Origin: Perca fluviatilis
Lineage: Eukaryota > Chordata > Actinopteri > Perciformes > Percidae
Length of the DNA: 64,000 bases
Direction of reading: 5' to 3'
NCBI RefSeq assembly: GCF_010015445.1
Contig: NC_053134.1
Span: 17,332,629 to 17,396,628 of the forward strand
Shown here: positions 31,796 through 44,748 of the stretch, piece after piece
Layout: the number at the start of each line of letters is the position of its first letter
Numbering within the stretch: position 1 is the stretch's first letter
Made by a program: the position numbers and the translations under genes
Notes under the pieces: generated by a model
Told to the model about the DNA's origin: nothing
The model's input: the letters and a program-made list of their open reading frames with translations, nothing else
Database searches by the model: none

Positions 31796-34500
31796 TATCT
31801 TGGGATTGCTATTAGGACTCCTCTTCGATAGCACAGTAGTCTGTTTTCCTAGTAATAATCGCATATAGGCGTCAACTGTGCAGTGCATTTTGCTGTTGCT
31901 AGTTGTTTAAAAGCAGCATGCTTTCTTTCATTCGATACTGACATTGTTATGTGACGTCTGATTGTGATGGGCCGGTCCCACTTTGAACATCTTGCACTGG
32001 GGCCTGTGCTGCCTTGTCATGCCACTGTATGGGATCACAGTTTAGCGGCTTAAAAAAAACATGGTGATTATGTTTCTATCAAGATAAAACATATATTCAT
32101 ATATTCTAGACTAAGCATAAATTTCATGCACCAAAGCAAAAAAAAAATTGCAGTACGCTGAAAACTTAACCCTTGATCATTGCTAGAAGAAATGTTACTA
32201 CAGTTTGTGCATTCACCCAGGAAGACGGAGTAGCACAAACATTAAAGAGATGTTTTGTTGCAGAAAAATATATGAAACAATAACTTTTAAAACGACTAAA
32301 GACTGATATAATATGCTGTAGATATTATTTAATTGCCTGTGAGTTACGTTTACAGTCAAGTCATACTTGTTACTGTCCTATAAGGTCTCTGCCCCTACAT
32401 GTTGTTCTACAGTGGCCACAAGATGGCTGTGTTCACCAAGACTTGACATGAAGGGACTCTGCAACACACAAGGAAGGCATGGATGGTTTCTGTTCATGGT
32501 GCAAATCATTGAAAAAAATAAACAATCAGGCTAATGAGAAAGTTTGGACAGTTAAATGAACACAGCAGCCACTATAAAGTATTGTCTGACAGGTGGCTGA
32601 GAGTCTTCAAATGTCAGCAATCAACTGAAGTAGCTGCTATGCTTAAAGTGCACCTGAGCAAGGCATTTACCTGAAAAGGAATCTAATTACAATACAGTAA
32701 AGAGGCTTAAAGGCTGGCTGATGATGCTGAAGATAAAAATCCAATCTGTGACATCCTCTGTCTGTGTTGTTCAGTGCTGTTCTTTTGTGATTGAGTTGTG
32801 TAGTCAACATTTATCTGATCGTTATCTTGCTCTAGTTTTACCTCAATTACTGGTTTCCTGTAAGTCCCAGAATGCGTTGTGGATAACTTCTCGGAGATTG
32901 AATACATTCAGCTGCAGGTTTTACATATGACTAGAAAATGTGGAATACTGATTCCAACAATATGCTGAGGAAAGTGAGAATCATCCTATTAAGAAGAAGT
33001 GAGAATTTCACCCTCATTTTCAAAATGTGTTTTACATATATTGAAGCTGCATTGCAGATTGTTTAAAACTAAACTCTATTGTGATTTGCTGGAACTATCT
33101 GAACATGATGTCATGCTGTCTAAGCATGGCTGGTTATCCACAGGGATAAAAATGCCAGGTACAGTGCCAGCAGGAGACTTTTGTGGACTTTTCCCCTCAA
33201 ACGATTAGAAACAAAGTAAGAAAAAAAAACAGGAGCTTTTTTTTTTTTTTTTTTTTTCAGACTGGCATTCGCACATAGTTTTGGCTTAAGGCCTTCAGGT
33301 AAACACTACCATGCTTTCATCTTTGTCTCTAGCTGTCTGTCCATCTCTGTCTCTAAGCCAATGCGGTGAAAGAATGACAAACACGGAGGCCAGAGACAAC
33401 AGACAGGGATGAGCTAATCCTTGTTGTGTATAATTCCAGACATTCCGATGGGGTGTTGTTCCCAGGCGGGCTAATCGGTGAGTGCCGACACAGCGCTCGC
33501 GCCGGGGCTTTGCGCTAAACAAACAAACACAGGCCTTAGAGCCACAGAGAGTGGAAAGCTGATGCCAAACAGGCAAGTGTTAACATATAGAGACACTCTT
33601 GTCCCCAGGTATGCATGGAAAGACGTATCTGGAAACGCGTACGTGTACATAGGAGGAGAGTCGGAGAACTGGGACAAAGGGGAAAGGTTCAAGGGTGAAA
33701 AAAAGAGAATGGATTGGGGGGATGGGAAGATTAGAGGAAATCACTGTCACTCCGGCATTTAAAATGATGGAAAGTCTACATTCATAAACATTTACTTCTT
33801 ATAGGGAAGTTTGGAACTGGCCAAAGAAAACTGTACTATCTGGTAAGCCTGTCTTCCAAGTGACCCATAAATTACAGTTGGGTGAAGAGTACAGGAGGAT
33901 AGAGACTGTAATTAAAAAATGAAGGGATAAATAGATAAACAGAGTTGAAAGAAAGTAAGAGGTACTGTGGGTCCAAGTGGTGACAGATGACAGGGTAAAG
34001 AACCTCCTGTAGATGAAAGAATGAAAGATGGGGATAATCAGATGAGAGCCAGGGAGAGGACGAGCCGACAGGGAGCCCGGAGAGAAGACAAGCTTGTCGA
34101 AGGAGGAGAGACAGAAGGGCTCTCAAAGAAAGGTACAGTGCGCATTGGTAGGTCCTGTTGATGAGAATAGGAAAAGCTCTCTCGCACACAGAGGCGTCTT
34201 TGTTTCTTTTGTGAGTCATTCTAGAAAGGGCACAGCTGTAAACAGTCGAGATCAGTCCATTAGGCCTCGAGGTGCCAGAGCTCCAGTGTTGACTGTGTAT
34301 CCGGAAAGAAACGGCAAGCTTGAGTCATCAATAAACAGAACAGTCAGATGAGTGTGTAAGTGTGTGTTGGGGGGGGTGTAATAGGAGGAGGAGTGAAGGG
34401 TTTAGGGGGATAATGGCGCAGAGTAGCACGGGGCAATGATCTCATGCCTCTCCCAGCTGGCAAACAAGGCCTTTTCCATGGGCTCCTATCTCTCTGTAAC
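31796..34500. other. Unassigned intergenic sequence
   Basis: No gene is recognised. The block 33420-33700 is less AT-rich than its surroundings (for example GCGGGCTAATCGGTGAGTGC near 33467) and shows no repeat features, so it could be regulatory. A T18 run lies near 33239-33257. Confidence 0.4.
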
Positions 34501-34506
34501 CCCTCT

Positions 34507-34573
<67 letters not shown>
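34507..34573. repeat. (CT)n microsatellite
   Basis: An uninterrupted CT run of about 33 units. Confidence 0.95.
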
Positions 34574-34575
<2 letters not shown>

Positions 34576-34699
34576 TCAGTGTTTACACTGGATAGAAATA
34601 TTTTGTGGCAGTGGTGGCGATTCTTTCCATCCCTGGACTCTCCGTAAATGCCTCAATTCAAAGCGAGTGAAAAGGAGAGCGAATAATCCCTTCCCCACA

Positions 34700-34965
34700 T
34701 AATCAAACATAACCTTTAGCGTTACTTCCTGCCTTTTTTAATTAGCAGTCACCTCGCTCATTTTCAACAGGACTAGGGCAAATCATTAGGGATTGCGCCA
34801 TGAATGCCAGGTCACTGGTAGCTCGGCAATAAAAGGCTGTGCAAGCCAAAAGAAGCCCCGAGCTAGTGACCTCAGTGGAGTCCCTGGCCTTTGTCAGCTT
34901 CGTTGACCTCTGACCTGTCTTGACCCCGGCACACGCCAGGCCTGCTCTCGACTCCCGCCCCTCCT
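34700..34965. other. Possible conserved non-coding block
   Basis: The segment is of mixed composition, without simple repeats, and carries TTTTTTAATTAGCAG and other TAAT-core strings. It lies between a (CT)n and an (AC)n tract. I infer possible regulatory function from texture only. Confidence 0.25.
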
Positions 34966-35036
34966 CTAGCTTGTGTTTGTTGCCACGTTAAAGCCATGTG
35001 AGTACTTGCAAACAATCAGCCCCTACCAACCCTCGA

Positions 35037-35037
<1 letters not shown>

Positions 35038-35124
<87 letters not shown>
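35038..35124. repeat. (AC)43 microsatellite
   Basis: An uninterrupted AC run of 87 bp. Confidence 0.95.
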
Positions 35125-35126
<2 letters not shown>

Positions 35127-35489
35127 CCATCTGTTGGAAGGCAACCTGTGACCCTTGACATTTCAGTAGTTGAGGTCAAGCCACGTGCCTCTTGGCCATC
35201 TGCGGTGATTCCACACTCCGGTGTGAGTGTTTGTGTGTGAGACATGGGCAAGAGTACCACTACAGTACTACAAAGATAACAACAAAACAATGGCAAATGC
35301 AGCAGCCGGGACACAATGACCTCACTCAGAACAAAAATTGTTGCCGAAAGAGGGTAAAATGCAGGGTTAAAATGTAACTGACTTGGGACTCAAAAGGTTA
35401 CACCAAGAAATTACTTTTTCTTGTTTTAACAGTCATGAAAAACATAAAAAAAAAAAAAATTTGACGTCTTCGGAAATACTTTCACTTGC

Positions 35490-35690
35490 TAGTAAGTCGA
35501 TTAGCTTAGCACAAAGACTTGAGGCAGGGGGAAACGGCTACCTTGGCTCTGTGGAGGTTACAAAATCTTGTTTTACACTTCAGTTTTTGAACGGACTAAA
35601 AAAATTGCATATAACGTGGTAATGTTTTTTGCCAGTCTAACCAGCTGCTGGCTGTAGCTTCATACAGTATGTAACATTCAGACATGGGAA
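35490..35690 (+). repeat. Dispersed MITE-type repeat, rearranged copy C
   Basis: It contains GATTAGCTTAGCACAAAGAC and GGGGGAAACGGCTACCTTGG, then an inverted part (CAGCTGCTGGCTGTAGCTTC). The two ends of the family are thus brought together, suggesting a deletion derivative or fold-back. Confidence 0.45.
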
Positions 35691-36358
35691 TGGTATCAAT
35701 GCTCTCATTTAACTAGGCAAGATATGTTATTAAATTGTCTTGAAATGTCACCACTAATGAAATTCTCTTCACCTTCATTGTATTGTGGCACCAACAGAAA
35801 TATCAGAGACAGATACTGTATCTCAAAACCCAAACAAACAAACCCTTTAATCGCCGTCCTTAGTGGCTTCAAATGAAGAGATCTCCTTGTGTTTTTATTA
35901 TGAAATGAAACCACAAAGATTCAACATGATTGAAGCGTGTTGCATGTCTTTTTGTCCGTCAGCCCTCAAACACTTTGATCCGGTGAGATGTCTTTGTTAG
36001 GGTGAAAGCTCCCCCAAATCACAGCGCTCCTGTCTTCACTGCGAGAGCTCTGATTGGCTGAAAAAGAATAACTAGGAAACACAATACAGAAGCTGTTTTT
36101 TCTGCAGGGGGTGGATGGAGTGTGTGTGTGTGTGTGATGACCCCCCACTGTGTGCTAAGCAGAGAGGGTGGGGGTTAGGGGCCCGTGGGTGGATGAGTGC
36201 CAGGCCTTTTTCCTGCAGTTCTATAAGGTGTGTGTGTGCGCGTGCGTGTGTGTGTGTGTGTGTGTGTGAGAGGAACTGGCATGGCTTCAAAAAGATCTGC
36301 CAACCCCCCTTTTGTTGTTACAGGCCCACTGCACTAGACCACAGTCATATTCTATACA

Positions 36359-37337
36359 CAGTGTTGGGAAGGATACTTTCAAAATGTATTCCATTACAGA
36401 ATACATGCCCAAAAATGTAATTTGTAACCTATTCCATTACATTAATCAATCTGAGTAACATATTCTGAATACTTGGATTACTTCCACATTGAATTGCATT
36501 TTCTAAGTGTAGGAATGCGGCCATCAAATCCTGCTTACTAAACAGGCCTATTCTGGTTGGTTCTTCTGCTCCAACTGGCTGAATGTGCAACCCAGTCTCA
36601 CGGCAGTTCGTGAAATGTTCACGTAATTTTATCTATTGATTCGTGTACACGGACACGTTTATCTCTCTTCTTTTTTTTTCTCGTGATGGGACGCATCTTT
36701 TGTGATCACGGCACGATTCTTTCTGCCAGTCAGGCTGCAGCAGAGAAGCTTTGCCATTATTGGTATTTTTAGCCCAATATCCACTGTTTTAATCAACATT
36801 TATTCATGAGATCTTTATCATGGTTTAGATTTATTTCTTTTAATGTTATTTTGGTCTTATGACTAGGGAATCTGGATTGCTTTGTTGTTGATATTTTTAA
36901 ACTATAATGCTACATCTATCAACATTTATTTAGATGTTATCATGGTATTAATTTCTTTATTATTTCGGTCTTATTACCGGTGAAATATTACAGTATGCTG
37001 TAAGACAGAACACGATATGGGCCGAGCTGGGCTCATGCGAAGCAGATATTCCACAATGCAATGCAGGCATTCATATCAGAGAATTTGACAGCAAATAGCT
37101 CATTATTTCGTTTTCATATCGGGGCTTCTGGGAAATGCATGGAGTTGCCTTAATTTATTTAGAGCGTAAATAAACTCGTGAAACAGAAGTATCGTCACGT
37201 AATCCATTGATTTCAACAATGTAACTGTATTCTAAATACAAACTATTTAAATTGTTACTGTAACGGAATACAGTTACTCATAATTTGTATTCTGAATACG
37301 TAACGCTGGTACATGTGTTCCGTTACTCCCCAACACG
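36359..37337. mobile_element. hAT-like non-autonomous transposon, 979 bp
   Basis: The left end CAGTGTTGGGAAGG pairs with the right end at about 37326-37337, whose complement reads CGTGTTGGGGAG. The host bases TCTATACA stand directly outside (36351-36358 and 37339-37346), an 8-bp duplication that is usual for hAT elements (9 bp if the adjacent T is counted). The subterminal parts are rich in GTATTCCATTACAG and CGTAACGGAATAC type strings. An inner block near 36590-36740 looks like a second nested repeat. No transposase is encoded. Confidence 0.65.
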
Positions 37338-37349
37338 TTCTATACAAGA

Positions 37350-38480
37350 TATCAGGATCCCATCGTGTGTGTGTGTGTGTGTGTGATGGAGAGGCATCTG
37401 CTAATACTGACTTATTGACAAAGAAGGATAGAAGAAAGGGAAAGGAAGAGATACTAGTTAATTACACAGGGGAGAGAAAGAGAGATGAGGGTAGGTAAAG
37501 AAAAGTTAATAAGATGCACAGTAAAGTCAGAGCAGAACAAAAGAGATTACTGTGGAAAAGAAAGTATAAAGTTTGGGAGAGACAGGTGGGAAAAGACACA
37601 CATTCACCACCTACTATACATCGCAACACTTGGAGGAAAATCAGTGCTGGTATTCACATATGGCTCACATACTGACCAGCTATGTGAGGCTGGCCTTTTA
37701 ACCACTGAGTATATCAGTGTGATATACTGCTACTTAAAATCCAAGGCGATGCCAACGATGCACTGTAACCTCCATATGGGATTTCTTTTTCATGCATATC
37801 ACATATGGGCATTCACTGCAGGTTGTATTTCTGAAGAGTGATTTACAAATAAAATTAAGTATTTTTTGTCATTTTCTTTCTACTAATACTACAAATTCCT
37901 ATTAGAGCCCAACTGATACATCAGCCATGTTGCAATTATTGGCTGATTTTTAGCTCATCACAGACCCATCAGTATCCGCTTATAAGCCAACTCTTAAGTT
38001 CCAAGATATTGCAGTGTATCCATTACATATTTTGTCCATGAAAGACCACTGACAAATTTATTTTTTAACTTATAGAACATACTTTTGTCACTATCTATAT
38101 TTAAGGCATCCTCATCAAAAATGTGTGTTTATGATATGGTATACTGCTAAAACAAAGAGGCTGGTATATTGTTACGTGACATTTTAAGACCTTTAAGATC
38201 AATATTGGCAGTGTCAAACGTCTAGTATCTGATTGGACAGATACAGAAAGATGAAACTCCATTCAATAATTCCCCAAGTATCTATGCAAAAGTCTTTTTA
38301 GTTCAACATTTCCTCTTTAAAATGGCTTTGGGAGGGTTTTTCTTCACAGCCAGTATAGACAGTAGCATAGATTACACTGACCAATTTCAAGGCACATATC
38401 TGCGTGTGAGTATTGTTTTCAGACAGACTTGACAAAGTGTGAACCCGTCCTTTAAGGTTCTTTAAACATTTATTTTCCTG
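37350..38480. other. Unassigned sequence with a possible dispersed repeat
   Basis: 37915-38060 (TACATCAGCCATG, GGCTGATTTTTAGCTCATC, GTATCCGCTTATAAGCC) resembles a common teleost dispersed repeat. The open frame at 37485-37841 has no recognisable domain. Confidence 0.35.
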
Positions 38481-38759
38481 CAGATGATCTCTTCCAGGAA
38501 AATGAAGCTTGTGACTCAGCTTGGGCTGCATCCAACATTCCAGTCCTCACAGTATATGGTGATAAACAATACAGTACTGGCAGAGCGCCCTGGCTGCCAC
38601 CGCACACTACGGTTACAGTGCAGCAGTGGTGGAATGGCAGATGAACTCGTTGGCCTTTTATGTAGTAAATGATGGAAAAAAAAATTGCATTGTTCAGCTT
38701 GAGGGATGCACATTGTGTACCTCCACAGCAATGTATTTCATCATCACAGCATATCCATA

Positions 38760-39340
38760 TGGTTGGCCTACATTCAGCCCGCGTCCCTTCACATATAAGG
38801 CCCCTGTGGGAATTCAATTCCGCTGTAATCATGATGGTTGGATCCCTCCACCTCACACACCCCTCTTCCCCCCTCCAACCTTTTATTATTATTGTCACCT
38901 TAGGGGCCAGATTTGGCCCCATTGGCCCCGAGACCTTTCCGAGGCGCACATCCCCAGGGAGCACAACCCGTACCATACATCGTGGTGTTTGCATGTGTGA
39001 ATCATGTGCGAGTCATATTTCTGCATGCATTTGCATTATTTTCTGTGACTGTTGAGTCTAATGGCCTGTAAATGTGAAGCAGCGGACAGCCATGTTCGGA
39101 TAAAAACAAACCTGATTTTAAAATGGTGGAAGTCCTCTTAGTGCACTTTGTGATGTCCCTCTTGGGGAAAGCTCTCGGTGTGGACATCAGAGTGGCCCTG
39201 AGGGTCAATGCCCTGTAATTATACTACAATACCCATGGGGCTAGCTCATTAATGCCAAAGCACTGATGGACTGTTGATAATTGCCATTTCGGAGAGGCGA
39301 AGGTTTGGGAGGAGGTGTAGCTGAGGTCACACACCAACAC
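38760..39340. other. Possible conserved non-coding block
   Basis: This non-repetitive stretch has an octamer-like ATGCATTTGCATTATT near 39024, TAATTATAC near 39216 and CTCATTAATG near 39245. The frames at 38470-38994 (minus) and 38626-39055 (plus) overlap each other, have no domain and lack exon context, so I do not call genes here. Regulatory function is a guess from texture. Confidence 0.25.
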
Positions 39341-39584
39341 CTTCAGCTAAGAGATGTTGAGGTAGCATTTTCAGTCAAGCGGAACATTTTGTACACCAGC
39401 TGTGCCTCACATTTTGGTTTGCTTTAGATTAAGTCACTCAAAACTCATTCCCTCCCCCCACATTTTATGTATGTCGTCATGTCATGCTGTACATGTAGAG
39501 CTTCCTGTTTGGGGCAAAAACTGTTGTGTTAATGCTAACATGGCAACATGCAATGATAACGTTAACCTGTTGATTTTTAGTACA

Positions 39585-39860
39585 GTAGGTAGGTATAATG
39601 TATGTTACCATCTTAGTTTAGCGTGTCAGCATGCTAACATTTGCACTAAACACAAAGCACAGCGGAGGCCGATGATGGGTCATTATTTCTGCTGATATTT
39701 GGTCATTAATCAAAGCAGCTATTGGACAAATTTAAATTTTGACATGATAATAGGGCACGATGGAACATTTAGGGATCATTAAAATTATTACAATTCATCC
39801 AGAAGCGGGCATGAACGTCTGTACCAAATTTCAATGCTATAGAGCCATGCTGCTAGCATG
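39585..39860 (+). repeat. Dispersed teleost-type repeat
   Basis: The string TCAGCATGCTAACATTTGC, then GATATTTGGTCATTAATCAA, ATTACAATTCATCCAGAAG and CTGTACCAAATTTCAATGC, is of a kind very common in percomorph genomes (recognised from memory). Ends and class are not determined. Confidence 0.45.
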
Positions 39861-40200
39861 GCTACCTTGATTAAAACGTGGGCTAGTAGACTACCTAGTG
39901 CCTAGGCTTGTCATGTCCCTCTCGGGCACATCCTAACCAAACACTTTGTGAGAGTACGTGACAGTCACTTTTTTAATTGGGAGTACAGCTTAAGAGAGAT
40001 TTAACCATCAAATCCATCGAGTCCCTTTAGGATTATCCTGTGACATACTCATCCCTCAATATTAAAGGTTTATCATGGATCGTATAAATTATGTTATATT
40101 CTATACATGATATATAATTCAGCATTTTCAAACCAAACCACAGTGACAACTACATGTCAATAATGGATGAATATAGCTGAGCTGCTCTGTAATGGAACGT

Positions 40201-40231
<31 letters not shown>

Positions 40232-41322
40232 TGTGAGAGAGCCTACTTTAAGGTTGATCCACAATTCATCTAGTTGCCAATCACGTCCCCATGACAGGCT
40301 GTCTCCTGCCACTGGAACAATGCATCAAGACACAAAGAGCCAGACACTTGTTACCACTCTCACTGAGCATTGTGTCTCTCTGCCCTTTTATCTTTCCTGC
40401 TTTCCTCCCCGCCTCCTTCACTTTTTTCCCTTATTTCCACCTACCACTCTTTCTAGTCAATCCCATTTCCTGCATTTCTATATACAGTCCGGGACTATGG
40501 TGATACAAAGTCCAGGAAATAAGTGGACCATAATGTGATACTACTAACCTATGTACAAGAAAAATATCTTACTTTCTGTATTGTTTATTATAGTGGCAAA
40601 TCGTCAAGACTTGAGAGAATAATTTTATAAAGTCAAAAATGTTCACCACTATTGTTTTGTGTGTGAATAAAATTTAAATAACGTAAGATTCAATTTCCAC
40701 TACAGGCATGCAAACTGGTCCGGGGTAAAAAAGATGAGAAGGCTCACTGGACCTGCAACCCCCTAGGGGGGGTACGGGGGCATGCAGCTGGTGCGCTTTG
40801 AGAGCAAAAATAAGAGGCTAGATCTATGAAGAATCTGTGCTCTAGTAAACAATGGTGTGTGCTTGTAAGCAATTTAGCCATAAACACATTGTTTGTATAG
40901 ATATGAATGGTGATGGCACGGCAAAAAAGTCACACCCACAAAGCATGGTCCAAGAGACGCGGTTCAGTTCACAAATGGTCAAAACACAAAATCGACTAGA
41001 GCGTACATTTGAGTCATCAAAGAAATATAGCAAAAGTGGTTAGCAGTGTTGAATTGGTTTATTTATAACTGGTAGATAACAGGCTGTTGATCAAGTTGAC
41101 AAAATCCCACCATTAGATATTTCTATTCTTTAGTGAACTATTTTTAGAGTGTGCATGCGTGTCCACACAGGCAGGCTCTCTGTGTCCTGTTCCTCCGTGG
41201 CGATGACGGCTAAAAAAATAATGCCAAACAAATTTGAAAGTGTGTGTGGGGGGGACACACAAACACAATTTTGCAAAGTGGGGGGGGGGCATGTCCCCAG
41301 TAAAAATTATGCCCTAGCGCGC

Positions 41323-41323
<1 letters not shown>

Positions 41324-41399
<76 letters not shown>
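41324..41399. repeat. (AC)38 microsatellite
   Basis: An uninterrupted AC run of 76 bp, shortly after a G10 homopolymer at about 41280-41289. Confidence 0.95.
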
Positions 41400-41402
<3 letters not shown>

Positions 41403-41685
41403 CTGCACAAATAAACAGACACGTTGTGTAAGGAGCGTGTTTTAGGTATCATGTTTCTTTTGTACCGATGAGTGTACATTGTGCATTATGTGAATGTTTG
41501 TCTAATAACCATACAGGCACGTGTGCATCATTTGTGGTTGTAGTGAATGTAATTAGGGGGTGGGCCACTTGTTTGTTGAAGGTTGCAGCGGTACACACGC
41601 ACACATACAAGGATTTCTTTTCGCTGTGGAATAAAGGAAACAATCCACCGAGGACCCTAAAAAAAGGTGGGATGTGCATCAAAGA

Positions 41686-41715
41686 GGGGAGGGTGGAGGG
41701 TGGAGGGTGGAGGGC

Positions 41716-41751
<36 letters not shown>

Positions 41752-41754
41752 GGG
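41686..41754 (+). repeat. G-quadruplex-type tract fused to (TG)n
   Basis: 41686-41717 contains five runs of three or four G separated by A or TGGA. A (TG)17 run (41716-41749) and a G6 run follow directly. Confidence 0.85.
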
Positions 41755-42091
41755 TGTCAGGAGTCAGAGCAGATGGCAGACATTGCTGACCCTCCCCCTT
41801 TACAGTACTCATTCTTTCCTCACCCTCCTCCTCCCCCATGGCAGCACAGCGGGTTACGGAGTAGGGGCAATTAACAAGCAGGGAGGAGGTCCCTCCACCC
41901 CACCCACCATCCACCTCCACCCAAGTGTGTGTGTGTGTCACGGAGGACTACTCCATCAAGCTGCAGGGGGGGGGCCCTAAAGTGCGCTCACACACTCTAC
42001 CTCCTGTGTTCACAGCTCCATTAGTGATGCCAGAGACAGATGCAAAGAGGCTTGACACCTGTCAATCAGAAATCCCCATTTTTAAATACAG

Positions 42092-42093
<2 letters not shown>

Positions 42094-42132
<39 letters not shown>
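42094..42132. repeat. (AC)n microsatellite
   Basis: An uninterrupted AC run of 39 bp. Confidence 0.95.
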
Positions 42133-42134
<2 letters not shown>

Positions 42135-43361
42135 TTTGTAAGCATGCACATGTGGCCAGAACATAAACTGATGCACACATGCATGCAAACAGACAAACAC
42201 TCAAAACCCCTAACTGTCTTATATCGATCAAACAGAAGCACAAATTGAGAGCTTCAACCAGCGATCAATTTATAAAATTTTAGCTTTTTCCTGGAAGGAT
42301 AACACTCAAATAGAATTTCCAGGCTTGAAAATTAACAATAATCACGCTACTATCTTTGCAATCAGTGGTCTTTTCCACCTTGTCTTTGCTCCCTCCCTTT
42401 TTCCTCTTCATTTCTTCCCCTCTTTGCCTTTCACCCTCCTCTCTCCTCTCCCTCTTCTGCCCCCACTCTCTGTGGCACGGCCTGTCATGTACAGCCTATG
42501 ATTAGAATAATAAGACTAATTAAATCCATATCGCTGAGGCTGTCTCTCGAGCCCAGCAGTGTATGTCTGTGTGTGTGCCCACCCTGCTACTGTTGCCTAC
42601 CGTTCCAGCTAGGCTCCACAAATGACAGCGGGTTACTGTGGAAAGCCCTTTAAAACATAAACAAACCATTATAAATGCTCAGCTGTTGAACGGAGTTCTT
42701 TGGCCTTCACAAATAGGCAGCACGTATAGACTTTCCATTTAAGGCTGCGTCAAAGAGTGGGAGACTCTTAAAAGAGCCAAGAGAGGGAACAGTAACACTG
42801 TGTATAAATAGAGGGAGAGAGAGCTGTAAAAAAAACAGGAGAGTGAATAGCAATATTGTGTATCAACAGAGACGGAGACAGAAAGTGAGACCAACTGAAA
42901 GCTACGACAGAATAATAGCACAGTGTATAAACAAAGGAAAGAAAACCGAGTCGTACAGAAAAAAAGAGCGAGACAGACAGGGACCAGTGGTGGAAAGAAA
43001 CTACCTAAGTACATTTACGTAAGAACTTTACCCAAATACAATTTGAGGTGCCGGTTCCTTTTACGCTACTACTTCACTAGATTTCAGAGTCACATAGGTA
43101 CTTTTTGCTTGGGTAAATACATTACAATACAGTGGATTTTAGTTTCTTTCCCAAGCTCTTTTTCATGCAACTACTTTGCACTTTTCGGTGCCTTTTTAAG
43201 GAGAGACCAAAAGTCCAAAAGTGTGCACTGTTATCCCTGGAGTCAACGGAGATGCACAGAAGACCCCAAATTCTTCGAGAGTGATTGGGGAGGAAGTGGG
43301 ATGCAGCCAAGAGGAAGCTGTAATGGCAGGCTTTGTGTATAAACACCTATTCCTTTAGACT

Positions 43362-43406
43362 CTTGTGTTGTCCTTTGGGTCCTGGTGACCTGAAGGACAA
43401 AACAAG
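43362..43406. repeat. Hairpin repeat, copy 1
   Basis: The arms CTTGTGTTGTCCTTTGGGTC (43362-43381) and GACCTGAAGGACAAAACAAG (43387-43406) pair with three mismatches around a five-base loop. Confidence 0.8.
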
Positions 43407-43562
43407 GGTTAATACAGCACCTTAGTGCTTGTTTGTACAACATTTTGGTCAGCTTAAACTGTGTTTAAATGTGCTCTAGAAATAAACTTTACTTACTTAC
43501 TTACTTACTTTACAAGAGACAGGGTTTAGAGAGCAATTCTCAAAAAAGTAAATGGAAGTACA

Positions 43563-43617
43563 TAACCCTTGTGTTGTCCTCCGGGTCACTGGGACCCGAA
43601 GGACAACACAAGGGTTA
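43563..43617. repeat. Hairpin repeat, copy 2
   Basis: The 25-base arms 43563-43587 and 43593-43617 pair with one mismatch around a five-base loop. The core TTGTGTTGTCC is shared with copy 1, 180 bp upstream. Confidence 0.9.
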
Positions 43618-44529
43618 GATGTGGTCGGATGACATGTTCTATGACCTTATTTGGTTGAAACACCAGAAAGTGGCAAATTTTGTTTCCACATCCTTGCAAA
43701 ATAGGTGGTTCTAGATGCTCAGGGTCGTAGTGAAGACTTGAGCTCTTCCAGTCAGGCAGTAAGTTAACACATCATTCATTCCTAACTGCAAACCATGCCA
43801 CATCTCTTTTGTGAAGCGGTTTATACTCCTGCAGAAGGTTATACAAAATTGGATGTTGAAACCCAGCTAATATGACTGCATACCTTTTGGATTCTCTGAT
43901 TTTCTCCATTCTCAAGGCCATCGAGGTGGTTTTGAAATTGGTCAACATGCACGTCAAAGTTCCCCGAAGTAACGCCTCATGGTAAATTAACTCCAGCGAT
44001 CCAATGATTGCTCAGATTCAATTGAAATGAACTGATTTTAGTCAAATGTGTTACAGTCATAAATGCTGGTGTGACCCACCAGGGCCAATGTTTTTACAAT
44101 GTAATTTTCTAAATATAATTTTATAACAATGACAGGGGCCATTCTGTCTGCAAAATTAGTACTTTTTAACTTAAATTTTATGTTAAATATATACTGTATT
44201 TTAAGTGACATTCTTAAAGCAGGCCCTGTACTAGAGTATTTTTATTATATATTTATATTATTGATACTTTTACCTACGTAAATCATGTGAATACCTCTTT
44301 CATCACTGACCGCGCCTCAGACACAGAGAGAGAGAGAGAGAGAGAGAGACAGATGGGGAGACAGACTTGAAGTCCTGGGCTCCAGGTTACAGAGGACTCT
44401 TTCTGTGGAAAGAGAAAAGCGCGCCTTTCCCTCTATCTGCGCCTTGTTCCCTGTTCGGGAGGGTTTACGTTTTCTATTAACCATGTGGTACTGATGGGGG
44501 CAGCTCAGGGGATCCCCTACCTGATATAA

Positions 44530-44541
44530 AACACACACACA

Positions 44542-44625
<84 letters not shown>

Positions 44626-44748
44626 GAAGTTCTGTCAGTGTTGCAGACTGTCTGTCTCCTTGTCGATCCAGCGGTGACGGTAACTAGGTGTAATGGCCAG
44701 CCTGTGGTTAGCAACTCTATGGGCCTATTCACAAGCCCCTCACCTCAC

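Larger units (their letters stand above)
42985..44308. mobile_element. Possible hAT-like element with degraded ends
   Basis: The left end CAGTGGTGGAAAGAAACTAC and the right end, whose complement reads CAGTGATGAAAGAGGTATTC, are similar inverted termini, and both subterminal regions carry AAGTACATTTACGT or TACCTACGTAAAT strings. I find no convincing target duplication. Two hairpins (43362-43406, 43563-43617) lie within it. Confidence 0.4.

Noticed and set aside
38470..38994. 174-codon open frame on the minus strand
   Set aside because: No recognisable domain, overlaps equally long frames on the other strand, and no splice or promoter context. The frames probably persist by chance in a block of balanced composition.
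41468..41980. 170-codon open frame on the plus strand
   Set aside because: It runs through a (TG)n tract and a G-rich repeat, and its sequence is dominated by repeat translation (poly Cys-Val).
42985..44308. Confident call of a complete hAT element
   Set aside because: The ends are similar inverted sequences, but I could not find an 8-bp target duplication, so it is listed only as possible.
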